A DNA stretch of 64,000 nucleotides from Kalaharituber pfeilii (Eukaryota > Ascomycota > Pezizomycetes > Pezizales > Pezizaceae): contig WHUZ01000084.1 in assembly GCA_015179045.1 (NCBI GenBank), forward strand, positions 1 through 64,000, read 5' to 3'. Shown piece after piece: positions 54,067 to 64,000 of this stretch. Every line of letters starts with the position of its first letter. Positions within the stretch are counted from its first letter, which is position 1. The notes below the pieces were generated by a model, which did no database searches, was not told the origin of the DNA, and saw only the letters and a program-made list of their open reading frames with translations. Position numbers and translations under genes: made by a program.

Positions 54067-54334
54067 TGAACCCGGCCATTGCTGACTGTCAAAAGGATTA
54101 TCTGGGAATTCACGTTAAGAGATATAAGAATGAGTGGGGAGAGCGCAGAGGTAAAACCGGAAGGAAATTGGGAGAAGCAGCAGAAGCGAGAGGGAATTGG
54201 AACACGGTGGGCGTATTGATCTTTGACATTGACAAGTCTTTTGTTGCTCTTCATTTTTGTTATTTTTGGATTGGTTTTCTTCTTTGGGATGGTTCGAACG
54301 CGGAGGGCCGCTGTTCTAGGAGAGGGGGGTAGTA

Positions 54335-54706
54335 TGTGGTGGTAACCACAGTACCGATGGAAAGAATAGGGCCAAACGCGGCCCGGAGGGGTACTCATCG
54401 GTAGGGCCACATGCGTAGGATGAGGAAGAAAGCTACATCTAAGACGCGAGATGTGGTTGTACAGGCTCAGTTGGAGGGGGAGTTGGTCTATAAATTGTAT
54501 GTAGATAGGACTGTGGAAGCAGGCAAGCAAGCAGCAACAGGCATGGATAAGAAGCAGGGCAGACATGGACACGCACAGACAAGACAATTGAAGACCCTTT
54601 CCTTGACATTTAATCATTGAGGCCGCCCTTAAGGCCTGTTCCGCCAGCTCTAGATACCAGTACCCGCCCTGCCATGGGGAACAGCTGCACGCGGGGTCAC
54701 GTGATA

Positions 54707-54737
<31 letters not shown>

Positions 54738-54784
54738 TACCGGTACCCGTGCGAAACAGTGGATGCTGTTGAGCCGTCATCACA
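54335..54784 (+). repeat. 3' LTR, interrupted by F1
   Basis: Matches 50788-51153. The extra 83 bp at 54666-54748 are the F1 insertion plus one target duplication. Confidence 0.85.
54666..54734 (+). mobile_element. F1 micro-SINE inside the 3' LTR; the 5' LTR is the empty site
   Basis: GCCCTGCCATGGGGAACAGC, then tgcacgcggggtcacgtgat, an AT repeat and an A-run. The flanks are agataccagtaccc (54652-54665) and agataccggtaccc (54735-54748). The 5' LTR shows the single uninterrupted agataccggtaccc. Confidence 0.9.
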
Positions 54785-55048
54785 CAGGTTCCTTAGCAGG
54801 AACTTGATGACCTCTCCTCAAAAATCAACACCGCAATAAGATTCTTCACTCTCAGTGCCGCAATCCCAAAATGCTTATTACCAAGGGCGCAGGGCGTATT
54901 TGAGGGCTCTTTGCTGCTGTCCCTTCTCATCACTGGTCTCAGCTGCCCTGCATCTGTGCCCAAGGAGAAAAAGACAAATATTAAACAAAAAGTAGCCGAA
55001 AACTGATGTATCAACCTCCCTTTATAGTTTTCATAACTTGGACTGTTA
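54785..55048. other. Short intergenic segment
   Basis: No gene. It ends in the hAT-type target duplication gactgtta (55041-55048). Confidence 0.4.
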
Positions 55049-55663
55049 CAATGAATCCAACAGGCCGTTCAGGCAGGTTCAAGCCAATTAACTGAATCAC
55101 ACTCCACAACTATCCAGGTGAATTGAGACCAGCGTTTACTAGATTGTTTGAGTATTTAAATGAGTAGAATCTCCCGTATATCTACAATTTTAAACAGCAG
55201 CGGTCTACGACTTTCGTCAAGTATGTATCACACTTTACGTTCAAGTATATATACTAAGAAATATTTTGGCGATGATGGAGCTTCCAGATAATACAACAGA
55301 CGGGAATCAATTCTTCGATGATGATACCTAATACGCAACTGTCAGTTACTAATAGTGGAAATATCCAGGACTATTAAAATCTAGTTCACCTGGGTTAGAT
55401 TCTAAAATCGCTTGAATTTACGTAAGTGGCCTGGTTGGCCTAGTCTCGTATGGTTGGCCTGGACCGACCTAAATGGTCTGGACTGGTCTGAATGGCCTGG
55501 ACCGGCCTGGTTGGCCTGGATCGGCCTGATTGGCCTTCATTGTTTCAGGCTGCCCTCATGGCCTGGCCTGAACAATCAGGCCAGGCCAGGCCCAGAATTT
55601 CACGGTCCAGACCAGTCCAGACCTCCGGTTGGCCTGGCCTGGCCTGGCCTGTTGGATTCATTG
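55049..55663. mobile_element. hAT-like MITE, copy 1, with 8-bp target duplication
   Basis: The inverted ends CAATGAATCCAACAGGCC and GGCCTGTTGGATTCATTG are flanked by gactgtta on both sides (55041-55048, 55664-55671). The interior is unique AT-rich sequence shared with copy 2, followed by a ggcctggaccggcct-type minisatellite (55428-55650). Non-coding. Eight-base duplications and CA...TG ends fit the hAT superfamily. Confidence 0.85.
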
Positions 55664-55819
55664 GACTGTTATTTCAGCCTTCATCCCTTATTTTACTTAA
55701 CTCACAAAACGCATAAATCCAGAATCTAATGGCTTTTGTAGACCAGCTCTAAGTCAGAAACTGTACACCCCTAAAGCTCAGCTTGAATATATAATATATC
55801 TCCACTGGAACCAATCACC

Positions 55820-56248
55820 ATGTCTGGAGATCGCTCTACCCTTATTCCAACAGACGCTCAAGCCCCTACTCCCTTGGGAAACCTCCCCGCCACGTCTATT
55901 CATTTACAGTCCAGCCTTAACGTCCCAGCGCAAGCACAGCCATCACAGATGCCGGGCCAGAGTCAGCGTCGCCAAAGGTCTGTAGGACCCCAGCTGCAAG
56001 CTATCCTGCGGGCCATCGCCAGGCTTCTTCCAGAGTTCCAGCGGGTCTCAGAGGGCTCAGACGACCTCGAGGCTCGAGAAACATATGATAGGGTGTTAAG
56101 TGTTTTGCAGGCAAATCCCCAGAGATGGGCACGATTGATGCAGGCGAGGAGTTGGACGCAGAGCGACATGAGGATAGTGAAATTGAAGGTGGTAAGGAGA
56201 ACAATCCCAGAGGAGGTAGTGACACACAAGGCGGATGAACAGGCTTAG
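55820..56248 (+). CDS. Hypothetical protein, 142 aa
   Basis: ATG-initiated open frame (MSGDRSTLIPTDAQAPTPLG) with GC-rich codons unlike the flanking repeats. The N-terminal half is Pro/Gln/Ser-rich. The C-terminal half is helical and basic (LQAILRAIARLLPEFQRVSE, RARL-like WARLMQARSWTQSDMRIVKL). I do not recognise the family. A Pro/Ser-rich frame at 56250-56435 may be a further exon, but I could not find a splice that joins them cleanly. Real gene or fragment is undecided. Confidence 0.4.
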   Translation: MSGDRSTLIPTDAQAPTPLGNLPATSIHLQSSLNVPAQAQPSQMPGQSQRRQRSVGPQLQAILRAIARLLPEFQRVSEGSDDLEARETYDRVLSVLQANPQRWARLMQARSWTQSDMRIVKLKVVRRTIPEEVVTHKADEQA

Positions 56249-57480
56249 GATGGTGATGCAGAGGAGGAAGCTTCAGGAATCAGAACCTGAGGACGATCAG
56301 ATGCATCTTGATACCCAACCAACAGCCCCATCATCCCCGCCTCCTTCTCCGCCAACCAGCCCAAAACGATCCGCCTGTACGCTGAGCAACTACACTTTCG
56401 GCACCAAAGAGACGCAACCAGAGGAAGACCCCTAGGTCCTCGCACGACTACAACGACTACAAGAGCATTATGAGCAGCACGGCATGCGGCGGACATGCGA
56501 AGGCATTCTTGTATGCCACGAGCATAGTAGAAAACGGAGATGACAAACGGAAAAGTTCCCGGTAAATGCGGCAATTCATAACCCTCCAAGGCTCGCCGTA
56601 TTTGACCTCTGTGGCTGTGAACGGCAGTGTAAATCCCGGCCCCACAAACACCACCCTCTCAGCGGCCTTCACTGATGGCACGGCGGCTTTGGCGTGACTG
56701 CAGAAAGTATTTTGCCGGTAATCTGCGCCGCGCAAGGCGCGCCTCTACCGGGTCTCAACAGCCTTGCCGCACTGAGAGCATACTGTCTCTTTCCGAGTCA
56801 TAAGGACTTCGGTACAGTGCGATTAGCGAGCTTATGAGGAGGGGGTGCGCCGTCTGACGTCCATGGCATGGCGAGTACGGATGCGAGTTTGGTATTGAAC
56901 CGGGCGGACAAAGCACCGTCTGCAAGCCCCTCAGTTCGCCCTGCCACAGCGAATAGCGATAAGCGGGGTTACAAGAAAAAAAAAAAAGGCCCCTTAGTTG
57001 TGGGAAACCCATCGCGATTCCAGCACGGCCACCCAGTAGGAACGTGACAAGAGGGGAAGCAAAAGTGGTGCATGATTTGGCTGGATGTCGTTTCCTGAAA
57101 TGCTTGTGGTTCTGGTTACGAGACTACTTGGGGTTGACGATCGGTGAATGTGAATGTGAATGTTGTAGGGTGATATAGTAGAGACTATCGGGGCGACTGG
57201 ATTGGCCTTCTTATGTTTTGTAAATGTTGATTTCCTTTCAATGTCAATTTTGTATGGATTGCTTTTCTTTATTCTTTCCGTTCAGTTGTATCTAGGGGCT
57301 TGGTATGGGACTAAAGTTATATATACTCCTTAGTTTTGCTATTACCTGCCCTATTGAGTCTGCCGGAACCTGGCTCCTAAATGAAGATACGCTTTACCTA
57401 AGGAACCTTGCTTCCTAGTCTGGCTGGCACGACTTGCTTCCATCACCCGTGTCGGTAGAGTTGGGTAAGGTAGGGCAAAT
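56249..57480. other. 1.2 kb with one F1 copy and a possible exon
   Basis: The frame 56250-56435 may belong to the preceding gene. 56440-56930 is GC-richer but gives no domain. The rest, after F1, is AT-rich and non-coding. Confidence 0.3.
56938..56986 (+). mobile_element. F1 micro-SINE with 11-bp target duplication
   Basis: gccctgccacagcgaatagc, then gataagcggggttacaag and A-tail. The flanks are gcccctcagtt (56926-56936) and gccccttagtt (56988-56998), one mismatch. Confidence 0.75.
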
Positions 57481-58250
57481 TACAGTCTACCCTTGCTATA
57501 CCGGATGGCCTCTGGCTGCAACATCCGTTCCCCATACAAATCGCCCTTGCTATACCGGACGCCCTAACAATTCCGGACCGGACAGAAACCCCCAGACAAG
57601 TACCCCTGTCTCCATACAAATAATATTTGCTATACCGGACGCACTAATACTAATACATCTTAGACTACTCCATTTCACACTTAGCTGCCACTACTGCTGT
57701 CACTCCTTCTGCTAATGCCGTTGCTACTACTGCTACCATCACTTGCTACGTTCGAGTAATGGAAATGGGCACTTCTTGTTCCATGTTCCGAGATTAATTG
57801 CTAACCACTTACCACTTTATTTCAAAATACCTGACTAAGTAGAAACAGCTACTGGTCAGCTTAAAATAATAAATTAGATACCTAGGATGTCAAAGTTAAG
57901 TTCAAGTATAGTAATCTTACCAATTTATCTCAAAGATGTTTATCAAATTCATTCAACTTTTCTTTAGCATATTTTGGTTCTAGTCAATGTTTACATGTTT
58001 GATGCTTCTCAAGCACACTCAAGGCCCGACATTTTTTAAGATTTCATGACTGATGCATATTGATGTCTTTGGCTGGGTGTGAAACAAGTTGATGTTTACT
58101 TCGTTCATATCTTATCTCAGTAATTATTTGAATTCACAAAATTTATCACCCCCCCCTGTCTGCTAAGCATTTTATTCTATACCGGAACCTTGCTATACCG
58201 AACGAAAAGTGCCAGATTTTAGAGATCCGGTATAGCAAGGGTAGACTGTA
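57481..58250. mobile_element. pogo-like MITE (770 bp)
   Basis: TACAGTCTACCCTTGCTATA at the left and its complement at 58225-58250, bounded by TA. The cttgctataccgga motif recurs three times inside the left end and again near the right end. No transposase frame. A related end is found at 29167-29190. Confidence 0.75.
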
Positions 58251-58389
58251 GGGTATGGTAGCCCGAGAAGGGTAGGCGCTAGGCCAGTCTCGAACTGAGG
58301 TTCAGCGGGGAGATAAGATTTGACTGGCGCAAGAAACTTGGCCCTCAATGCTGTACTTTAACGATGAATTTTTCTTTGATATAGGGTGC

Positions 58390-58446
58390 CTGTATGCGGG
58401 GTTATGTATGCGGGTTATGTGACCCAACAAAAAAAAAAAAAAAAAA
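58390..58446 (+). mobile_element. F1-related insertion with A-tail, rearranged body
   Basis: tgcctgtatgcggggttatg followed by a partial duplication tatgcgggttatgtgaccc and about 20 A. The 3' half resembles the longer F1 variant. Confidence 0.5.
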
Positions 58447-58595
58447 TAAAAAAATAGAAAAAATTTTCTGACTTTTAACAAGCTTGCCGTTATCATAGTG
58501 ATGCGTCTATGCACGGCTGGAGGGAGTACTCCGTTATTATCTTAACGAAATTGTGTCAGGCCTCTTAGCAATTCAACGGATATGTTTTTTGCTAT

Positions 58596-58645
58596 GTTTT
58601 TTTAATATCATCACTCGCATGCCGCCTTTCAGGCTATGGCGAGAT
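58596..58645 (-). mobile_element. F2 micro-SINE
   Basis: Poly(T), then aatatcatcactcgcatgcc and gcctttcaggctatggcgag. F2 in reverse orientation. Confidence 0.6.
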
Positions 58646-58699
58646 AGTAAACATAGGAGATGACTTCGGAACTGAATAACCAACAGCTAGAAAGCACCA

Positions 58700-59540
58700 G
58701 CAAAACACGCGACGGGATCGAGAAAATATACTATAGAAAAATGGAGCGTTCTACCCACTCAATCAGTTCCATCAGAGGGTCTCTCCCACCCTCTCTTGCC
58801 TTTGGATGGTCCTTCACCGCCTCCAGCCCTCCTGGCCACTTCCGGCTCCAGACTTCACACGAATCACACCTGCTCCAAATGTGTTCCGCCGTCTCTTCTC
58901 CCCTCCGCACCATCGACATTCAGGGCTTCTCTCTTTGACTAGTTTGTGTTTCCAGGCTCTGAGGCCCTTCCTTCCCAAAAGTCCTACCAGCGTGGCGGTC
59001 CGCACCCCTAGCCGCTGCAGTGGTCTGTATCTCGAGTTCAGCCTGTCTCTCTCTCTCGCCCTGTAGGCTCCCTGTAGGCTTTCGCTGTTCTCGTGCCCAG
59101 ACTATTATTTTCGGCCTCCGCCATGGCTGGGTACGAGAACAAGCTTTCGCCTCCGCTCGCATGCAGGCCTCTGTGACTATTTCGTCCTGGTAGGGTAGTA
59201 CGCCGGCCTTGGCCACCCTGTCCGCCCTCCCGTTGCCCTCCAGGCCATTGTGCCCCTTGACCCAGATCACAGCCACATCAATTCCTCCCCGTGCCGCCCT
59301 GCCCCCTAGACTTCCCTCGCCAGTTGAACCGCGCCCTCAGGCACCGGAAACCCTTCTGCTAATCTCTTGAGCTTCTGAATGGCCACTTTGGAATTTGTCA
59401 CCAGGAGTAACCACGCGATAGTGGAGTCTTCCCTCCTCGGGTATGTCTTGGAACGGACATTGTGATGTACAGTAGCCTGTACGTTGTACATATATATTGT
59501 CCGCGAGCATGTAGGTCCTTCGAGCCTCAATTAAGTTCAC
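58700..59540 (-). pseudogene. LINE RNase H and C-terminal zinc finger, copy 2
   Basis: Minus strand: VTNSKVAIQKLKRLAEGFPV, then MAVIWVKGHNGLEGNGRADR (RNase H C-terminal motifs), then a linker, RTATLVGLLGRKGLRAW and a CCHC finger (ECRWCGG then EHIWSRC). This is the 3' end of a Tad-like LINE. A 56-bp MITE (59086-59141) plus small indels break the frame. RT and endonuclease are absent. It is a different copy from 17382-18050, covering more of the 3' end. Confidence 0.75.
59086..59141. mobile_element. 56-bp micro-MITE inside the LINE remnant
   Basis: Ends TGTTCTCGTGCCCAG and CTGGGTACGAGAACA. The flanks are ggctttcgc and agctttcgc (8 of 9 match). The interior matches the 95-bp copy at 29212. The surrounding LINE frame provides the inferred empty site. 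Confidence 0.8.
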
Positions 59541-59566
59541 CTTGAGTTATTATTGCTACTCTATCC

Positions 59567-59618
59567 TCGTCATAGCCCTTAGGGCGGCACACCATCACTC
59601 ATGTAGAAAAATTGATTG
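59567..59618 (+). mobile_element. F2 micro-SINE, short tail
   Basis: cctcgtcatagcccttaggg, then cggcacaccatcactcatg, and only a short A-run. A shorter relic (tcgtcgtagccctcaggac) lies at 60767-60785. Confidence 0.5.
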
Positions 59619-59908
59619 GTAGTAGAGTAGTAGGAGACTGATTGATTCCTTGATTGTTAATACCGAACAACAGAGTAATAAGATAGTTTATATACAGGAG
59701 ACATCTCGAAAAAAAGGTTCTCCTCCTCTCCATACAGTCTTTGTGCTAGGATGTTCCCCGTGAGACCGCGCGATTGACCTTGGACGCTGGGCCTGTCACG
59801 ATAATAGTCGACGGCAAGGTCTGGAACGAGTTCAGTAGTTCCTGTAATATTCATGCCTCGTAGAGAAATCAAGAGAGAGCTTTGTGCTTCCAACGTGTCT
59901 TTCCCATG

Positions 59909-60636
59909 CAATGAATCCAACAGGCCGTGATCTGCATTGGACTGAAACCGCCTGGACCGGTCCAGGCCATTCAGGCCGGCCCAGGCCAATCAGGCCGGTT
60001 CAGGCCAACCAGGCCGGTCCGGGCCATTCAGGCAGGTTCAAGCCAAAAAGTGAATCACTCCACAGCTATCCAGGTGAATTGAGGCCAGCGTTTACTAGAT
60101 TATTTGAGTAACTAAATGAGTAGAATCTCCCGTATATCTAGAATTTTAAACAGCAGCGGTCTACGACTTTCCTCAAATATGTATCACACTTTATATTCAA
60201 GTATATATACTAAGAAATATTTTAGAGATGATGGACCTTTTTTTTGTTTTTTTTTTTTTTTCTTTTTTTTTTAAAAAATATCATTACTCGCATTCCGCCC
60301 TGGGGGCTATGGCGAGATATGATGGACCTTCCAGATAATACAACAGGCGGGACTCAATTCTTCGATGATGATACCTAATACGCAACTGTCAATTACTAAT
60401 AGTGGAAATATCCAGGACTATTAAACCTAATTCACCTGGGTTAAATTCTAAAATCGCTTGAGTTTACGTAAATGGCCTGGTTGGCCTGGACTGGCCTGTT
60501 TGGCCTGGTTGGCCTGGGCCGGCCTGAATGGTCTGGACCGGCCTGAATGGCCTGGACCGGTCTGATTGGCCTGATTCTTTCAGGCCGCCTGGGCCGGTCC
60601 AGGCGGCCCTCATGGCCTGGCCTGTTGGATTCATTG
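59909..60636. mobile_element. hAT-like MITE, copy 2, with 8-bp target duplication
   Basis: Same ends as 55049-55663. ttcccatg flanks both sides (59901-59908, 60637-60644). ggcctg minisatellites are at both ends (59945-60030 and 60470-60620), where copy 1 has one block. An F2 micro-SINE is inserted at 60240. Confidence 0.85.
60240..60318 (-). mobile_element. F2 micro-SINE; empty site preserved in the sister MITE
   Basis: Long interrupted poly(T), then aatatcattactcgcattcc and gccctgggggctatggcgag. atgatggacctt lies at 60228-60239 and 60319-60330. The sister MITE has the single uninterrupted site (gatgatggagcttccagata, about 55272). Confidence 0.9.
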
Positions 60637-60644
60637 TTCCCATG

Positions 60645-61506
60645 AACTACGGCGGAGGCACAACTGTACTTACGCACTCGCGTGGTGTTACTATGATGCT
60701 GTTATTGTGTTTTGGTTTATTGATTATTATCTTTACTTTACTTTATCACCTACTTAATTCACCTCGTCGTAGCCCTCAGGACAGTATATAAAACTCGCGC
60801 CAGCCTCGCCCCAGCTGCAGCACCCCGCCGAAGATTCCTGTTTGGGTAGACATGTATGATTTACCAATACAGCGTACACACTGCCAGTCGATCAGGAGTG
60901 CAGATTGTGAAATGCCATTACTCTTGGTCCCTGAGACGGGCCAAAAGAGTAAGATGCATTGGAAAGTCGAAGGATGTGATAATTAAGGTTAATATTTTCA
61001 TGCATCAATGGTTTCTTCTCTCGCATGCTTTCGGATGCTCTCGGTTTCTAGCAGGTTGGGCTTGGCATAAGAGTAATCATTGCCACCTCTATTTAAGCAG
61101 CTGGCTGCCCACCTACACACTCCTCCACTCGACACTCACTTCAGGCTCCTCAAGCCAACGCGAACTCTCATCCTCTAAAGCGTCGTTCTGACTTAACTGC
61201 TTCCCGGTGCCCTCTCTTTATAGTGCCATAGAGTCATCTGACGGGTATGTATGTGTCGCACCCGTGGAGCCCAAGTCACGACTGCAAGATAACTGACGAT
61301 ATCATAGTTTCCTCTCCTCCTAACCTTCGTGAAATTCGCAAACTTGTGCCGATCTAGGACATCCCACAGTTGACCCGCCCGTGGGCTTCAGGGTTCATCC
61401 AGTGCATTCAATCCAGTCATACAACAGAAAGTGTTAATACAGCTCTCAACATATCGTTATTTTCTTTCAGCGCCAGAGTAGCAACACGCTTTAACCGTTC
61501 TCTACT
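60645..61506. other. Intergenic, possible promoter of the next frame
   Basis: No domain-bearing frame apart from an F2 relic near 60767. The last 150 bp include C/T-rich tracts (ccacacacc-type, ctccactc) that could be promoter-like; nothing specific. Confidence 0.3.
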
Positions 61507-62294
61507 ATGTCTAGTGAGATTGTTTGTCGAGAGGGGAGCGCTCCATCCACCCAAGTATGGATAGACAGCTTCTGGGTGTTTGCGACATGGCAATCACCCA
61601 ACCTAGCCGAGCAGCCGGAGCGGATATGTGCAGAGAATTTGTGCGAAGTATGGCTATTACAAGACCTTATCAATTGAAGGCAAACCCTGCCGTCGACAAT
61701 TGTGGTAGAAATAACAGCTTTCCGAGTGAACCGACCAGTCCTCAAGAGGAACATTTCGGCATGCATCACCTGTCTGAACAGAATGCAAACATTTTACCAA
61801 CTCCTGGAACAAGTAGTTGCAAGCCACAAATTCGTAGTCATCCAGAGTGGAACACGTTCCTCAATGATACCGGATACGATTGTATGGCCCTCCACCCCAC
61901 CACCAATCCCCTCCTCACCACCCCTCTCTGGACAAGCATCCTACACTCCCGTGGCCTCATCGACTTTGCCAACGCTATAGCGTGGGAGCGCGAACTCCCG
62001 ACAACCCTCGTCCTGGATGATCTGGATATTAAGCCGCCCGAAGATATAGTGCGGGTCCATGGGCCAGTAGCATTTTTAGGAGGTGATGATCCAGATAAAG
62101 GATGGGTTTGGTTGATGGAGGAGGTTCAGCAGGAAGCTTGTGGGAACAGGAGGCTGGTGGCAGTAGATGAGCTTGGGATAAAGACAGTATTGCGGGGCGA
62201 TGTGGAGACGGTAGCGGGGCGAGTCTGTTCCCATGCGGCTCGTCCTACATACTCAGTTGACATGTGTAGCCATATGCAGAGCAAAGCTGAGTGA
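61507..62294 (+). CDS. Hypothetical protein, probably spliced
   Basis: An ATG at 61507 gives SSEIVCREGSAPSTQVWIDS and FWVFATWQSPNLAEQPERIC before a stop near 61672. A second frame runs to 62294 with coding-like GC content: GYDCMALHPTTNPLLTTPLW, WERELPTTLVLDDLDIKPPE, DKGWVWLMEEVQQEACGNRR. A frame change via a short intron between about 61640 and 61860 would join them, but I could not fix the splice sites. No recognised domain, signal peptide or membrane segment. Confidence 0.35.
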
Positions 62295-64000
62295 GGATGT
62301 TGGTAACACGCTGACTAGATGTTGGGTAGCTTGACCGTGGAGGAGCTTTCTTCGTTGCGTACATCTCCTATACTATACGAGAAAAAACCTTTTTTTCCTT
62401 AAAAAAAAAAAATCTGTTTACGATCGCACGTCACACATCGAACATCACTTCTTGTTTCTCTTCGTTGTGCACTATTTCAACAGTCTTCTCTTTACTATGA
62501 TCTCACAATCGTTTCTTTCTATTCTGTCGTTGTTCTACATGCAATATAATGAAGAATACAAGCCTCGGAACTTATTCACAGTTTTACTCGGCTATTTACT
62601 CCTTCGTTCTCTCTAATGTTGGTTGTCGCACGACCTCCCAAAACAGGACCTCCGACCCAGTAGGGAGTAGAGGATGAATCATATATTGAAGTATTGGTCA
62701 ATGAAGTTTATTGGAATCCTACTCGATCTTAGATAAAGCCCTGAGCATATTAGATATAGGATATCCTAGATCAGCGTAAGTTAGGGACCTCGATGAGGCT
62801 CGGAGGGTGACCCAACTTTAACAACATTATTAAGCTTGCTATATTAACCGTCATTCCGCACATGCCACCCTTTGGAGGGCGTATGCCCAGAAGCTTCAAG
62901 TGACAGGCGGAGGCTGGAGTGAGACTCGGGAAGTTTCTTGCGTCAGTTAGCCTGGAAAAGATTACATATTACCCAAGACGGCACGCGCAAGGACCTCTCC
63001 GACGCCCTGGGTCTCATCCGACAATCGCTCCCGCTTCTCTCCACCGTCGACCCTGCCAGTCCTGATGGTGAGCACGGAGTCATTCTGAGGATATGGGAAA
63101 CGATAATACCACACGGTTTCCACGTTCAGTCAATCCTTCTTCATTGTTAGATGTCTGGCATTTATACCGTTGGGCAATGAGTCGTGGACGATTGAGATCA
63201 TCAATGACATATTGCTGATCGTGAGAACAAATTCAGTTACCAGGACAAGAATTCAAATTCAACTAAATAACCAGTAGCTGACAATTACTGCAACAAAGAT
63301 TCCTGCAATTCCCTCAAATTATCTCCTTACTCATATCACTATTCAATCGAAACCCTCAATAGTAGGAGACCGGCCTCTGAGACACCAGCACAAGGAAACG
63401 GAGTAAAAAAACGCAGTAGTTATCCTCTCGACACATACTCCTTGAGTGCCGGTTAAGTAGGAAAAATTGCTTTTATGACTTTTCTTCTCTTTTTCTTTTT
63501 GCCTCTTTCTCTTCTGTTGAAGAACTGGAACCGACTTCTGAACTCTGTATCCAAAATTTGAGAACTATGACATTTAGAATTACATCTTTGAGCTCTTGAA
63601 GGGATATGGTCTTGCCTCTGATGCTAAGTGATTATATCGCAGGCGTTGGAATTCTGTCATAGTAAGAGTAACATGTAGTACTAAATCGTTTCGCTGAGAG
63701 CAATGGAGGGGGGGTCAATGCAAATTAGGTATAATTGATTGACTAGGGGTCTGCCGAGGTTCTGTCATCAGGGTACTGAATGTAATGCCTCTCGGTATTT
63801 TCAAGCGCCCTGACTTATTAGTTGATTTATCAGGAGTATGTCTGCTCGTTAGATAGCTACAATATGTTTTCATCAATGATTCATATTCCACAAAGAACGA
63901 TTCTTTTGCGGGGACGAGTACTCTAGCTTTTTTTTTTTTCTTTTTTTTTTTTTTTTAATGCATACTGCTTCGTGAGTACGAGAACAGTACCGCCCCGAGG
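62295..64000. other. 1.7 kb at the window end; no supported gene
   Basis: Mostly AT-rich. A GC-richer segment at 62938-63150 is open but lacks an ATG and could be an internal exon (LSDALGLIRQSLPLLSTVDP). A long interrupted T-run (63930-63958) precedes gagtacgagaacag, which matches the micro-MITE right end, so a truncated insertion is likely. Confidence 0.3.

Larger units (their letters stand above)
50788..54784 (+). mobile_element. LTR retrotransposon with gag and protease only
   Basis: LTRs at 50788-51153 (366 bp) and 54335-54784 (450 bp because of an F1 insertion) both start tgtggtggtaaccacagtac and end gagccgtcatcaca. A purine tract (aggagaggggggta) precedes the 3' LTR. The outer flanks share caggt, a possible 5-bp duplication. 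The interior encodes gag and an aspartic protease, but no reverse transcriptase, RNase H or integrase. Gag is broken by stops and an F2 insertion. It is a decayed, probably non-autonomous Gypsy-like element. Confidence 0.8.

Overview
The window looks like repeat-dense DNA from a filamentous fungus, most likely an ascomycete. The reasons are short GT-AG introns of about 45-80 bp that restore frame in several genes, a NACHT/pentapeptide/WD40 NLR of the usual fungal layout, a TPR remnant typical of fungal NLRs, Tad-like LINE remnants, Fot1/pogo elements and a tyrosine-recombinase retrotransposon. A truffle-like or related Pezizomycete is a guess from general character only; nothing here proves the species. 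No rRNA, tRNA or CRISPR was recognised.

Layout. 1-9.7 kb: a decayed pogo element (110-2001), a LINE remnant fused to a TPR fragment (2765-4230), a small three-exon coiled-coil gene (4655-5286) and a young Mutator-like non-autonomous element (7191-8456). 9.7-16 kb: an NLR gene on the minus strand (9697-14183), with an unrecognised spliced gene on the same strand upstream (14969-15977). 16.4-25.2 kb: Copia gag and LINE fragments, then a near-intact Tc1-type transposon (20174-23050) inside another element (19204-23188). 25.7-27.7 kb: a two-exon NRPS-independent (IucA/IucC-type) siderophore synthetase. 27.7-34.3 kb: mostly MITEs and AT-rich DNA. 34.36-38.64 kb: a 4.3-kb uninterrupted gene that fuses an SbcD/Mre11-type nuclease to an SbcC/Rad50-type zinc-hook ATPase, with a presequence-like N-terminus. 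39.5-49.7 kb: a 10.2-kb long-inverted-repeat element holding at least four nested insertions, including a retrotransposon with split direct repeats. 50.8-54.8 kb: an LTR element with gag and protease but no visible reverse transcriptase. 55-64 kb: two hAT-like MITEs, a pogo MITE, a LINE 3' end and two weakly supported hypothetical genes.

The most unusual signal is two families of extremely short poly(A)-tailed insertions. Each body is only about 40 bp. Family F1 begins GCCCTGCCATGGCGAACAGC; family F2 begins TCGCCATAGCCC. Several copies are bounded by 11-14 bp target duplications, and repeated host elements in the same window supply matching empty sites. They look like retroposed micro-SINEs. 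A 56-95 bp MITE family with 8-9 bp target duplications is a third very small element.

The likely host genes (NLR, siderophore synthetase, nuclease/ATPase fusion, coiled-coil gene and a few hypotheticals) do not form one pathway. They are separate genes set in transposon-built DNA.
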